Shown: piece after piece, positions 19,457 to 28,027 of the stretch
Numbering within the stretch: position 1 is the first letter of the stretch
Layout: each line of letters starts with the position of its first letter
Assembly (NCBI RefSeq): GCF_004367745.1
Contig: NZ_CP037993.1
Coordinates: 4,836,001 to 4,900,000, forward strand
Length of the DNA: 64,000 bases
Reading direction: 5' to 3'
From: Herbaspirillum huttiense
GTDB lineage: Bacteria > Pseudomonadota > Gammaproteobacteria > Burkholderiales > Burkholderiaceae_D
Program-made: the position numbers and the translations under genes
Notes under the pieces: generated by a model
The model's input: the letters and a program-made list of their open reading frames with translations, nothing else
What the model was told of the DNA's origin: nothing
The model's database searches: none

Positions 19457-19688
19457 ATCACAAGCTGCCCCTCCCTGGCATCTTGAAGGCCAATAATTTA
19501 AACACATCGAATTAGCCATGATTCATTTCTTCAAAGGATCATCAACACATCTGCGCCTAAAATCGACTTAGGTTCAGAGCATCGCGTCAAGCAATTCCCA
19601 CCAAGCAGTTTTCAGCGCAAATCAACAATGCGTCTTCGGTCAGTGCGACCAAATAAACATCCGCGATAATAATGGCTGACTGGAACAG

Positions 19689-21944
19689 TTACCCGCCCGA
19701 CACAAGACGTGCCCTAAGAGTTAAAGCCTGATTAATCAAAATAGAGAACCTCTTATCTTGAATTTCGCCAGAACTGGCGCTCTTGGCACTCCGTAAATCA
19801 GACAAAGCAGCATCTATCTCTCGGATTGCAGCATCATTTGAAAATCTAGATGTCGCGCGTTGAGCAAGCGCGACCCGAACTTGTGCACGGCGCTCGTACC
19901 ATCCGGGTACATCTAGCTCCTGATTTAGCGCCTCTGCAGCAACGAATAAAGCGTCATCGAACGAACCTCGTTCAAGCTCTGTTTCAAACCAAAGCTCAAA
20001 TAATAATGGCTTTCGTTGCCCTAATTTGAATGCCTCTTGAAAAGCTTTCTTTGCCTCATCGTAATCTGGACTATTTAATTTCAGGTTCACGCGCCCAGCG
20101 GCCAGCAGAAGATCTGGATGAGGCCTTGTTAACTTCTTTGAAGCAGCGGTTACCACTTCTAAAGCATCCTTTCCTCGACCCTCTTTCAACAATGCTAGAG
20201 CACTACTTATTGCTAAACCAACGATATTTGAGCGCTTGAACAAACCCAACCCTCGAGCATCTGACTTCAAAGTTCTTGTTGCGCCCAGCAAGGCCTTATG
20301 ATCAATGGCCAAAGTAGAAGTAATCGACACGACCAAGAGTGCAGTATTCGGCTCAACAGTATAACGAGCCTCCTTGGCAATGGATGGGGCATTGATCAAA
20401 AACAGTCCAGATAGTTCTTGAAGGGCATCTCCCAGCGTTTGATCCGAATAATCAACGATTTGCGATAACTCAACGTAAGTGCAATTCCGAAGAGTACTAA
20501 TAACAAATAGTACACGCTTAGCCTCTCTACTAAGCTGCATAACTTCTCGAGAGAGCGCTGCTTTGCGAACCTCAAGCCCACGCTCCCCCTTCCATTGAGT
20601 AATCGCTTTCTCAACAGGCATACCCATACGTTCCAGACGAATCAGAGAGTCAGTATAAAGAGGAGAGCCACCCGTTTCTCGAAGCAGGTGCTCTACTCGC
20701 CCGTAGGACAAAGGTGGCAACTTGTAACGTTCCCGCAACACGGCAACGTAGTCCGCATACTCTGGATTTTTCAGGCCGTTTAACTTTAATACGTTATCAG
20801 GCGAGTAAGAAAAATTGACGCGCGTAGTCAACAAGAATTTGGTTCCCATCGGTGCTCGCATACCGAACTCAAGGGCTCGCAATTGATCATCGTTTGTTAA
20901 CGAGTCAATGTCGTCAACTACGATAAAGCTCGAAATCAGCGCACAACTCTCGAGAGCTACTTGCATCGCTCCTTTCGCGTCCAAATCAAGGAAATCGCTA
21001 TCTTCACAACCCAATGCCTTTCCAATTGCACTGAATAACGAAATGGCGTCATCAAAATCAACATAAGAAGCTTCACGATACTCATCTCTTGCAGCGACGA
21101 ATTGCTTCTTCTTCGCAGTAAGCCAGACAATCTTTACGAACGGTTTTGTTCTACGTGCCGATAGCTCCTCAGAAAACCGATACGCCAAACTCGTCTTTCC
21201 CAATCCCCCTTCGCCTGCGATCAGTCGCACGCGAGAAAAATCATCACTGAGCCAAGCCCATAAATCTCCGATATCATCTTTTCGACCTACAAACCTGGGG
21301 CATATCAGAGATCTATCGGGAAGTGTGTTCTCAATCGGATCCTTATTATCCGTAATTGGAATCAGCATTCCAACCGAAGGTGGTCTCCGCTCAGAAAAGA
21401 GGAAATCGTAATCCTCCGTCTTCTGCGCGACCGCATTACTCTCTATTCTACGAAAGACGACTTCGCCTTTTTTGAATAATGGCTTTCCAGGCTTATCATC
21501 GGGCCCGTTCTTACCAAATCTAACTGGACGCTCCCCAAGATCGCGCTTCGCAATCCATACCACCTCCAGCGAAAAACCGTTTACGACTAACGTCGAAACT
21601 TGGAGCCTTATATCAGCATCTGTATATGCGCGGACGTTATCCCTTAACTTATTGACTTGAATCCTCTGATCGCCCACTCCGACAATTTCAAACGCCCGAT
21701 CTTTGTCAGCTTCAGTGATGCCAAAAACGACAAATCCCCCATAAGAATTATGCAATGCGATGAGATCTCGAACTAGCTTCGAATACTCTTTATCATCGAT
21801 TGGGAGCTGCCTTTTAAAATCAAGGACTTCACACTCGTTAATACACGATGGCTCTCTTGGAAGATCAGAAAATATATCTGGAGCCAAGCTCCCATCAACA
21901 ACTGCCATATGTAATTGCGAAACCAAATCAACAATTCCAGTCAT
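19689..21944 (-). CDS. AlbA_2 (Schlafen-like)-STAND NTPase-TPR protein, putative immune receptor
   Basis: 751 residues in three parts. Residues about 32-175 form a Schlafen AlbA_2 domain (ECEVLDFKRQLP, IALHNSYGGFVVFGI, KGEVVFRRIESNAVA). Residues about 215-480 form a STAND/NB-ARC-type ATPase: Walker A GEGGLGKTS at 244-252, Walker B FIVVDDIDS at 340-348, sensor TTR at 373-375, and GGSPL (GxP motif) at 425-429. The C-terminal 270 residues are helical TPR-like repeats. Proteins of this architecture class include Avs and other anti-phage sensors in which C-terminal repeats detect a trigger and the N-terminal domain acts. Defence is an inference; transcriptional regulation is the alternative. Monocistronic in the island. 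Confidence 0.78.
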   Translation of the reverse strand: MTGIVDLVSQLHMAVVDGSLAPDIFSDLPREPSCINECEVLDFKRQLPIDDKEYSKLVRDLIALHNSYGGFVVFGITEADKDRAFEIVGVGDQRIQVNKLRDNVRAYTDADIRLQVSTLVVNGFSLEVVWIAKRDLGERPVRFGKNGPDDKPGKPLFKKGEVVFRRIESNAVAQKTEDYDFLFSERRPPSVGMLIPITDNKDPIENTLPDRSLICPRFVGRKDDIGDLWAWLSDDFSRVRLIAGEGGLGKTSLAYRFSEELSARRTKPFVKIVWLTAKKKQFVAARDEYREASYVDFDDAISLFSAIGKALGCEDSDFLDLDAKGAMQVALESCALISSFIVVDDIDSLTNDDQLRALEFGMRAPMGTKFLLTTRVNFSYSPDNVLKLNGLKNPEYADYVAVLRERYKLPPLSYGRVEHLLRETGGSPLYTDSLIRLERMGMPVEKAITQWKGERGLEVRKAALSREVMQLSREAKRVLFVISTLRNCTYVELSQIVDYSDQTLGDALQELSGLFLINAPSIAKEARYTVEPNTALLVVSITSTLAIDHKALLGATRTLKSDARGLGLFKRSNIVGLAISSALALLKEGRGKDALEVVTAASKKLTRPHPDLLLAAGRVNLKLNSPDYDEAKKAFQEAFKLGQRKPLLFELWFETELERGSFDDALFVAAEALNQELDVPGWYERRAQVRVALAQRATSRFSNDAAIREIDAALSDLRSAKSASSGEIQDKRFSILINQALTLRARLVSGG

Positions 21945-22221
21945 ATTTTCTCTTTTATTTATCAGTATTTCTATTTATAGACTAAGCACCAACATAACCT
22001 CAGAAGGTCGATGGCTCTACCTAGGGCGACGTTGACTCAGTTCACCGAAAACGAGCCCCCCCGTTGAAGATGAATTTCTTAGGCAAGAAAAGTATTACGT
22101 AACATTCATTCAATTAAATTTTGTGCTTACCAAAGATGAGAAAATTTGAATCGTTGTTGAACTGCGAAAACAATTCCAATTAACTATAAATTCATGCATA
22201 TATTATTATCCAGCTGCCAGT

Positions 22222-22638
22222 CTACTGCTGTTGATGATTAATAAGACTTTGAATCAGATTTTCAGCGAGCTTCAAATTACTAGCTGAAAGTTGATTCAAC
22301 ATCTCAAAAATTACCGCCAGCTCCGGACGACTTTGATTCAGCATAGCTTCTAGACTAACGTTTTCCCGTTTTTCAGCTCTCACGCCGGTACCAAAGCGTA
22401 GCCATTGAGGCGAGACCTCAAACCATTCCGCAAGGGCCAGCAACTTTTCTTGAGTCGGCATTGCCTCTGCCCCCAACCATTTCCGCACAGTCTGCGGCAC
22501 TACCTTCTTGCCCGGATAGCGCTTATTGAACTCGCTTGCGATGTTCGTCGGGCTCGTCAAAGGCAATCCCTGGCGCTTGAATTCCCGCTTCAAGCGCTCA
22601 CTGAATTGCACTCTCAATTTCTCGTTAGTAGCGTCCAT
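22222..22638 (-). CDS. XRE-family transcriptional regulator
   Basis: 138 residues. The N-terminal helix-turn-helix (about residues 8-75) includes TNIASEFNKRYPGKKVVPQTVRKWL-type recognition and the WFEVSPQWLRFG segment usual in phage and island Cro/CI-like regulators. The C terminus is helical and probably dimerises. It is divergent from the small secreted gene at 22793. Palindromic GGTTAC / GTAACC sites in the shared 154-base region are the likely operators, giving autoregulation and control of the island. Confidence 0.8.
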   Translation of the reverse strand: MDATNEKLRVQFSERLKREFKRQGLPLTSPTNIASEFNKRYPGKKVVPQTVRKWLGAEAMPTQEKLLALAEWFEVSPQWLRFGTGVRAEKRENVSLEAMLNQSRPELAVIFEMLNQLSASNLKLAENLIQSLINHQQQ

Positions 22639-22682
22639 CTTCTGACGCTACTAATTCTCACAGTAACTTTATAGAACTAGTT

Positions 22683-22714
22683 GGTTACCTTAAGTAACCA
22701 TAAGTTACTATAAT
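22683..22714 (+). promoter_or_regulatory. Operator and promoter between XRE regulator and 22793 gene
   Basis: Inverted repeat GGTTAC-CTTAA-GTAACC at 22683-22699 is followed by a further AGTTAC half-site and a TATAAT -10 box at 22709-22714. The inverted repeat covers the -35 position, a repressor-type geometry. Confidence 0.7.
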
Positions 22715-22792
22715 TTCGTTGCTAGTGCCTCCCGGTGTACCGGATTGGCGCCTGGCATTCAACGCTGACCAAAAAAGGAAACTGCAAAGAAG

Positions 22793-23137
22793 ATGAAAAA
22801 AGTCATTTTTGCCGCAATTCTTGCGGCCACATCCCTTTCGTCCCACGCTTACCAAGTGGACGAAAAAGACTACAACATGCTTGCGTACAAGGAAGATGCC
22901 GATGGGACCGTGACCATCATGCGTAACCAACGCGGTTCACGTTGCCCCACAGAATTGTTTGCGATGTATCAGATCCAGACCACTGGGGAGATCGTCCACG
23001 GCTGCTTCATCGCCCAGAAGGACGGGAATTTCCTGATCTTCTATGGCCCGAACTACAGCCGCCAGATGCTGATGAAGATGAAGGACTTCCGCGCTGGTCC
23101 TGCGTATCGAGGCAAGTACAAAGAATTGAAGGATTGA
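22793..23137 (+). CDS. Small secreted protein
   Basis: 114 residues with a clear Sec signal peptide (about 1-19, ATSLSSHA before YQV). The mature part has two Cys (RCPTE and HGCF) that could form a disulfide and a basic C terminus (YRGKYKELKD). No family is recognised. It lies under the XRE operator/promoter, so it may be induced when the repressor is relieved. A ribosome site (AAGAAG) precedes the ATG, and a terminator follows. Confidence 0.65.
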   Translation: MKKVIFAAILAATSLSSHAYQVDEKDYNMLAYKEDADGTVTIMRNQRGSRCPTELFAMYQIQTTGEIVHGCFIAQKDGNFLIFYGPNYSRQMLMKMKDFRAGPAYRGKYKELKD

Positions 23138-23170
23138 CCTTAAGCCTGGTCTCGATCAAGTAACCCCAAG

Positions 23171-23207
23171 AGCCCTCACGTTCCCTCGCGGACTTGAGGG
23201 CTTTTTC
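23171..23207 (+). terminator. Terminator after the 22793 gene
   Basis: An eight-bp stem AGCCCTCA / TGAGGGCT with a 16-base loop is followed by TTTT. Confidence 0.75.
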
Positions 23208-23216
23208 ATTCCTCCA

Positions 23217-23522
23217 ATGGAAATCCAATATGAAGAATACAGCCCGAAAACCATCCAGCCAGCAGTGGCACGCCACCAAGCGAATCAACAGCCCTATCGG
23301 ATCTGTCTCCCTCGATATCAAAGGAACGCCTGCCAACATGAAGGATTCCATCCTCCCCAGGAGTTTCGATGTGGCTTTTCTCTTGCGATATCGCCGCTGA
23401 CCCACCTTGCAAATCCGTGTGCAAAGTGTGCAGGGATTGACCTGCTTGACTCCTCCTCACCCACAGCCTCTCCTCTGAAAACCGTGTGCGGTGTGTGCGG
23501 ATTGAAATGCATTCCCATGTAA
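23217..23522 (+). CDS. Possible small Cys-rich protein
   Basis: Weakly supported frame of 101 residues. The C terminus has CAKC and, about 25 residues later, CGVCGLKC, a spacing compatible with a zinc ribbon. However, the two CxxC motifs are encoded by copies of a DNA repeat (23415-23441 and 23482-23510) also found elsewhere in the island outside genes, and the ATG at 23217 has no clear ribosome site. An overlapping frame at 23230-23400 is equally plausible. Its stop is ten bases before the next gene. Confidence 0.3.
   Translation: MEIQYEEYSPKTIQPAVARHQANQQPYRICLPRYQRNACQHEGFHPPQEFRCGFSLAISPLTHLANPCAKCAGIDLLDSSSPTASPLKTVCGVCGLKCIPM
23415..23441 (+). repeat. Island repeat copy 1 (CCGTGTGCnnnGTGTGC)
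   Basis: CCGTGTGCAAAGTGTGCAGG followed by GATTGACCTGC. Paired GTGTGC units three bases apart recur at 23482, 29940 and 33011. Confidence 0.6.
23482..23510 (+). repeat. Island repeat copy 2
   Basis: CCGTGTGCGGTGTGTGCGG followed by ATTGAAATGC aligns with copy 1 over almost 30 bases with one gap. It ends 22 bases before the start of the 23533 gene. Confidence 0.6.
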
Positions 23523-23532
23523 AGGACACTAA

Positions 23533-24117
23533 ATGAGCAAAGCCTCAGAACAAAGAAACACCATCACATTGCCAGAAAAGAAGGCAGCCGCAAGCCAATC
23601 CAAGCCCCAAGTCACAACACGTCGCCTCGACCTTCTGCTCTTGAAAGAGGAAACAGCCCCGAAGCTCGGGAAATTCGATGGTGAAGTACTGCGATACCAG
23701 ATCACGAAGGATGCCGAGAGCAACGAGATAAGCCTGCGAATCATCAGCAACAGCAGCGGCGGCTATTTCAGCCGTGAATTCGTTCCTGTCAGCCGCATTG
23801 AGACGACGCTCGCCAAACTCGCCAAAGCTGAAGCTTTCCCATCCAAAGCACTCGCCGATGTGTTTGCGGGAAGGAGCAGCAACAATGCCGGATTCATTGC
23901 CGCAATCTTGCGCCATGAAGATCTTCTCGGGCCGGCCAATGAGACGGATGGCAAGCACAAAGTCTGCGGAGATGTTGCTACGTGGAAGAAAGTCTTGGCC
24001 AGCGTTCCAGGCAATCCGCTTGAAATCGATGTCAGTGAAGCTGGAATCCCAGTGGCACCGCCCAAGAAAAAGGACTCCACGAAGCCACCGAAATGGCCGA
24101 AAGGAACCGCAACATGA
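23533..24117 (+). CDS. Hypothetical protein, first gene of the radical-SAM operon
   Basis: 194 residues, soluble, unrecognised. A Lys/Gln-rich start precedes a mixed alpha/beta middle (about residues 45-100, EVLRYQITKDAESNEISLRI then SGGYFSREFVPVSRIETTL), a helical part, and a basic Pro/Lys tail (about 175-194, PPKKKDSTKPPKWPKG) of the kind that contacts nucleic acid. Its stop overlaps the next start as ATGA, so it is translationally coupled to the radical-SAM gene and probably acts with it. Confidence 0.7.
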   Translation: MSKASEQRNTITLPEKKAAASQSKPQVTTRRLDLLLLKEETAPKLGKFDGEVLRYQITKDAESNEISLRIISNSSGGYFSREFVPVSRIETTLAKLAKAEAFPSKALADVFAGRSSNNAGFIAAILRHEDLLGPANETDGKHKVCGDVATWKKVLASVPGNPLEIDVSEAGIPVAPPKKKDSTKPPKWPKGTAT

Positions 24118-25277
24118 CCCTTGCATCTCCAAACTTCACCATTGTCGTGAATTGGCGGAAGAAGGGATTTGGATGCAGCAAGGTGTGCTCGTACTGTACT
24201 TGGAGAGAAAGCTCACTGCTTCCCCATGGGCCGCAGAACCCCAAGGAAATCGATAAATTCCTCAGACAATGCAAGAAGTCCTTTGTCACCATCAGCGGCG
24301 GAGCTGACCCGATGTATCGCTTTGATGAGTATCAAAGCGACCTGATGAACATGATCAGGCAGATCAAGAGCCACGGATTCCGCGTTCGGATCATCACCAG
24401 AGAGCTTTCTAACATCCACAGACTCAAAGGTCATGTGGACTTCATCTCAGTTTCTCTTGATAACGACGTTCTCCCGCACCTTCCCCAGCACTCCTCCAAC
24501 TGGGACGGCATCGACATCGAATTCTCGCTTGTGCTGCCTCCCCTTCCCTCCGACCTTCTCCTCACGCTAAAGCCACAATATCTGGCGCTTCGGCAGCGCC
24601 TGGGCAAGCGATTGGTGCTCAGAGAGAATCTGAACAGCATCTTCCCGCTTGATATGGAGCAGATGCGATTCGGCCATGCCGGCATTGTGTATGTTCCGAA
24701 ACGGCTATGTCTGGCAGGTCGATATCTTTCCACGGTCGACTGCACTGGTCACCAGATCGTGCAAGACAACGAAGGGCTGGCACAGGCGTTGATGTCAGAT
24801 GCCCGCATTCATCTCTTTGGAGGCTTCGCTCGCCATCTTCTCTCTCCGCAGCAGCATCTTGAATACCAAGACATCGACCTGATCGCACTATCGCCGCTGG
24901 TCAAGGAAGATCTGTCCAGATGCTTTGGTTTCACCTTCACCGAACTCACCAGCCCGGCTGGCCACATTCGATATTTCAGCGGCAAGCCTGAACGCGCTGG
25001 AAAGGCACTTCATTTGATTGAAATGCCCGACGAGAACCAGGCCAAGCACTTTGTCAGCAACGCGCAGTACGACATAGATCGCTTCGCTTTCTCGAACGGT
25101 CAGTTCTTGTTTGACCCCGAGGTTGGCGAATCAGCCATCCGAAATGCAGTTTCACAAAAGGTCGCTCAACGGCCATCAGGCAACAGAGACCATTCCCTTT
25201 TCTCTCCGCATCGCCCTGCAATTGAGCAGCAGCACCGCATCAAGCTGCTTCGAAAGGGCTTCACCGTCCTCGACTAA
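24114..25277 (+). CDS. Radical-SAM / poly(A)-polymerase-like nucleotidyltransferase fusion
   Basis: 387 residues, two domains. The N-terminal half (about 15-210) looks like a radical-SAM enzyme: a CX3CX2C cluster motif GCSKVCSYC (Cys21, Cys25, Cys28), then TISGGADP (59-66) at the SAM-binding GGE position and alternating strands (GFRVRIITRE, VDFISVSLD). The C-terminal part (about 228-350) matches the head of class II CCA-adding/poly(A) polymerases: GGFARHLL (236-243), DIDL with Asp253 and Asp255, and SNAQYDIDRFAFSNGQFLFD where those enzymes have RRDFTINA followed by a LIDP turn. ATG 24114 has AAGGAA eight bases upstream; an in-frame ATG 21 bases earlier is less likely. I know of no described system with this fusion; substrate unknown. 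Confidence 0.7.
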   Translation: MTLASPNFTIVVNWRKKGFGCSKVCSYCTWRESSLLPHGPQNPKEIDKFLRQCKKSFVTISGGADPMYRFDEYQSDLMNMIRQIKSHGFRVRIITRELSNIHRLKGHVDFISVSLDNDVLPHLPQHSSNWDGIDIEFSLVLPPLPSDLLLTLKPQYLALRQRLGKRLVLRENLNSIFPLDMEQMRFGHAGIVYVPKRLCLAGRYLSTVDCTGHQIVQDNEGLAQALMSDARIHLFGGFARHLLSPQQHLEYQDIDLIALSPLVKEDLSRCFGFTFTELTSPAGHIRYFSGKPERAGKALHLIEMPDENQAKHFVSNAQYDIDRFAFSNGQFLFDPEVGESAIRNAVSQKVAQRPSGNRDHSLFSPHRPAIEQQHRIKLLRKGFTVLD

Positions 25278-25307
25278 CCCGCAATACCAACTCCCCGAAG
25301 GAAGATA

Positions 25308-26018
25308 ATGAACGCGACTATCCATGTCACGAAGGAAGCTTATGCCACGTCGATTTTGCTCAAGAACCTGGACTATCACGACCGTCTAGCTCTTTCAGAC
25401 GACGAAGCTATCACCCAGCGAGAAGGCTACTACCTCAAGAACAGCAAGGCGTTGCAACTGGCAGTAGTTCCCGAGAATGCGCATGTTGCCTTGCTGCTCG
25501 AGCCGAATGATCCAACGCGATTCGATGCGCATGTCTGCTTGCCAATGCATCTGCGCGGCTGCATCTTTGCAAATGCGCCTGTGCTACCTGACCGATATGC
25601 AGAAATCATCCGATACTGGTCTGGCAGCACGGTCAACAGCAAGGAAGGTGGAGCTGTGTATTTCCAAAATCCGTTGAATGAGTACATGGTCGATCTCGTC
25701 TCAGCAGATGACGATTCTGGACAGCAAGTGCCGCTTGACGATCTCTTGTCCGAAGGTTTGGTCGTCTTCCTGCGCAATCTGGGAGCATTGGCGGCAGAGA
25801 TGAATGCCTCAGACTTCATCCAGATCAGATTACCAATCGATGAGGCTGTGTTGGTCAACCAAGATGATGCATTTCATCAAAAGCCGTATCAAGCATTACC
25901 GGAGCGAGTCGAGCAGATTTTCTTGTCTGTCTCCGAGATTTTGGCTTCGCCTGACCCGGATAACATCTTTATCGATCTGCTCCGTCATGAGTTGTTGGAT
26001 TATGGATATTTCTATTGA
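25308..26018 (+). CDS. Hypothetical protein, third gene of the radical-SAM operon
   Basis: 236 residues, acidic, soluble, no recognised family. It has alternating strands in the first half (ALQLAVVPENAHVALLLEP) and helices in the second (LDDLLSEGLVVFLRNLGALAAEMNA, IFIDLLRHELLDYGYFY). The start 31 bases after the radical-SAM stop has GGAAG six bases upstream. Same strand and base composition as the two preceding genes, so a three-gene operon is likely. Highly acidic content could suit a nucleic-acid mimic or a partner subunit; this is speculation. Confidence 0.68.
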   Translation: MNATIHVTKEAYATSILLKNLDYHDRLALSDDEAITQREGYYLKNSKALQLAVVPENAHVALLLEPNDPTRFDAHVCLPMHLRGCIFANAPVLPDRYAEIIRYWSGSTVNSKEGGAVYFQNPLNEYMVDLVSADDDSGQQVPLDDLLSEGLVVFLRNLGALAAEMNASDFIQIRLPIDEAVLVNQDDAFHQKPYQALPERVEQIFLSVSEILASPDPDNIFIDLLRHELLDYGYFY

Positions 26019-26842
26019 TGGATGCTTCGATGCATGCCACAAATGAAAAATATTTTTATTTTTTATGCATGCCGTCCATGGCTAAATCACTAACCATAAC
26101 GAAGTGGCGACGGGTATTGCGTCAAGGAAGTCCGCCGAAAGACACCATTTTTAGACCTCGGCAAGCCTTGTCCGGGACATCATCCAGCGACAAGAACGGG
26201 GGATTGACAGTTAAATTTTGGGTCGGCAGAATGCGATCTCTTCCATCGATGTGGAAGTCAGAAGTCACCTTGTCCTCAGCCTGCATTTTCCTTGCAACAC
26301 CGGGAATAGACCTAAGACATCCGTTCCGCTCTGACTCAAAAGCAGAGGGCTTGCAATGCCTCTAAGAAACAAAGCCACATCAAGAAGACCACCGCGTTTG
26401 CAGTGAGGTGAGCAAAGGATCTCACAACCACCGATCGTTCTTTTGATCAGTGCTTAGCCTTTGGTCGCTGATGTCGATTGCAGTAGTTAGTCAACATTTC
26501 ACGCGTTGGACAACTTGTTCATAAGGGGGGAAGTTTCCCAGACTTCCCTGACGGGCTCTAGACGCCAAGCCCAAAAGCCTCAGCGCAGGCGGCCATAAAA
26601 AAATCGTAATCGAATAACTTGATTTTTTAAGGCCACGCATCATGACACACCACCCCGCCTGACCACGCCCCGGCCTCCCGGGAGCACCCTGCTCGTCTGC
26701 ACCGCTCGTCTGCCTTGTAACGCATCTGCGTCGGCACCCGCTCGCCCGCTGCATCCGTGCATGCATCTCCCGTGAACACCAGAGACGTGGTCAGGCCCCC
26801 TCGAAAACCAAAAATCAATCAACTGCTTTTCTGAGGATCAAC
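26019..26842. other. Non-coding gap of 824 bases before the integrase
   Basis: No frame has a credible start or composition; short frames at 26015-26365 and 26491-26766 look accidental. It must hold the integrase promoter and perhaps an excision-control region. A purine tract (GGGGGGAAG) is near 26526 and an A+T-rich segment near 26597-26630. Confidence 0.45.
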
Positions 26843-28027
26843 ATGACACTCAAACCAAACAAACGCCGTAACGAAGCCAAGTTCCCCTTCACGATGAAGC
26901 GCATTGCTGCGCTAGTCGCCCCTACGCTACGTACCGTTGACGAATACAGCGATACCGTCGCCACTGGCCTGCACCTTTGCGTGTATCGCAGTGGACGGAA
27001 GGTCTTCCACATGCGGTACTCGAGCGACAAGAGAAAAGGCAGCAAGAAGATCGGCGAATTTCCGGGAACCGACCTGGACATGGCCCGCAAGGCGGCCCAC
27101 GAGATTCGTTCCCTTATCGATCAAGGTATCGATCCTAAGGCACAAACTGCGGTCGCCCCTGCAGAAGTGTTGTTTGGGGATTTTTTCCTAGAGATCTATC
27201 TTCCTTATGCCAAGGAGCACAAGCGATCGTACAGTTCCGACGAGTCGAAGTACCGCGTACACCTGAAGGATAGGTTCGGTGATATCCCCTTAAGTAAACT
27301 GACACAAGCTGAGATCCAGAGCTTTCTGATTGATTTCTCAAAGACCCATCGACCTGCGACTCGCAATCGCATGGCTATGCTTTTGCGAAGTGTCTGCAAT
27401 CACGCTGTAGATCATGGGATCCTTGAGACTAATCCCTGCAAGAAAATCAAGCAGCTTCCAGAGAATAACGTTCGCAAAGATTACTTCCAGAAGAATCAGA
27501 TCGCACCTTTCTTAAAGGCGCTGAGAAATGATGCCAACACCGTCATGGCCTCAGCCATCGAACTCATCTATTTCACTGGAATGCGACGCAATGAAGCGCT
27601 GCAAGCCGAGTGGAAGCACTTCGATCCAACGTTAAAGCAACTGCATCTGCCGAAGACCAAGAATGGTAAGGAGCGGGATGTTCCCCTTTCTGCACCTGCA
27701 ATAGCCGTAATCGAACGCATGAAGTCTCGCCGTTCAGGCCCATTCATCTTCCCCGGAGAGGACCCATCGAAACCTGTTAACAATCCGACGAAGTGCCTTA
27801 AGCGGGTACTCAAGGAGGCCGGCATCAATGACAAGTTCTGCATTCACTCCCTGCGCCACAATTATGCGAGCCAAGCTTTGATGAATGGCTTCCGGATATA
27901 CGACGTCCAGGAACTCATAGGGCATTCCAGCAGCGCCAGCACGCAGCGGTACGCGCACTTATCACAACAGCATCTGCACGACCGCACCAATGCAATCGCC
28001 GAATTCATGGAAGGAGAATCAAAATGA
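26843..28027 (+). CDS. Tyrosine site-specific integrase
   Basis: 394 residues. In order: an N-terminal DUF4102-like arm-binding part (about 15-100), a SAM-like core-binding domain (about 108-200) and a catalytic domain with the full set Arg248 (TGMRRNE), Lys near 273 (KTKNGKERDVPL), His335-x-x-Arg338 (HSLRH), His361 (GHSS) and nucleophile Tyr370 (TQRYAHL). It is the likely enzyme for integration at tRNA-Phe. Its central location, more than 5 kb from either att site, is unusual. It overlaps the DUF927 gene by ATGA. Confidence 0.92.
   Translation: MTLKPNKRRNEAKFPFTMKRIAALVAPTLRTVDEYSDTVATGLHLCVYRSGRKVFHMRYSSDKRKGSKKIGEFPGTDLDMARKAAHEIRSLIDQGIDPKAQTAVAPAEVLFGDFFLEIYLPYAKEHKRSYSSDESKYRVHLKDRFGDIPLSKLTQAEIQSFLIDFSKTHRPATRNRMAMLLRSVCNHAVDHGILETNPCKKIKQLPENNVRKDYFQKNQIAPFLKALRNDANTVMASAIELIYFTGMRRNEALQAEWKHFDPTLKQLHLPKTKNGKERDVPLSAPAIAVIERMKSRRSGPFIFPGEDPSKPVNNPTKCLKRVLKEAGINDKFCIHSLRHNYASQALMNGFRIYDVQELIGHSSSASTQRYAHLSQQHLHDRTNAIAEFMEGESK

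Noticed and set aside
24114-25277. Prokaryotic viperin
   Set aside because: It has a CX3CX2C motif, but none of the surrounding viperin signatures, and carries a polymerase-like C-terminal domain that viperins lack.
26015-26365. Gene downstream of the radical-SAM operon
   Set aside because: No ribosome site, no recognisable sequence, and composition unlike the neighbouring genes.
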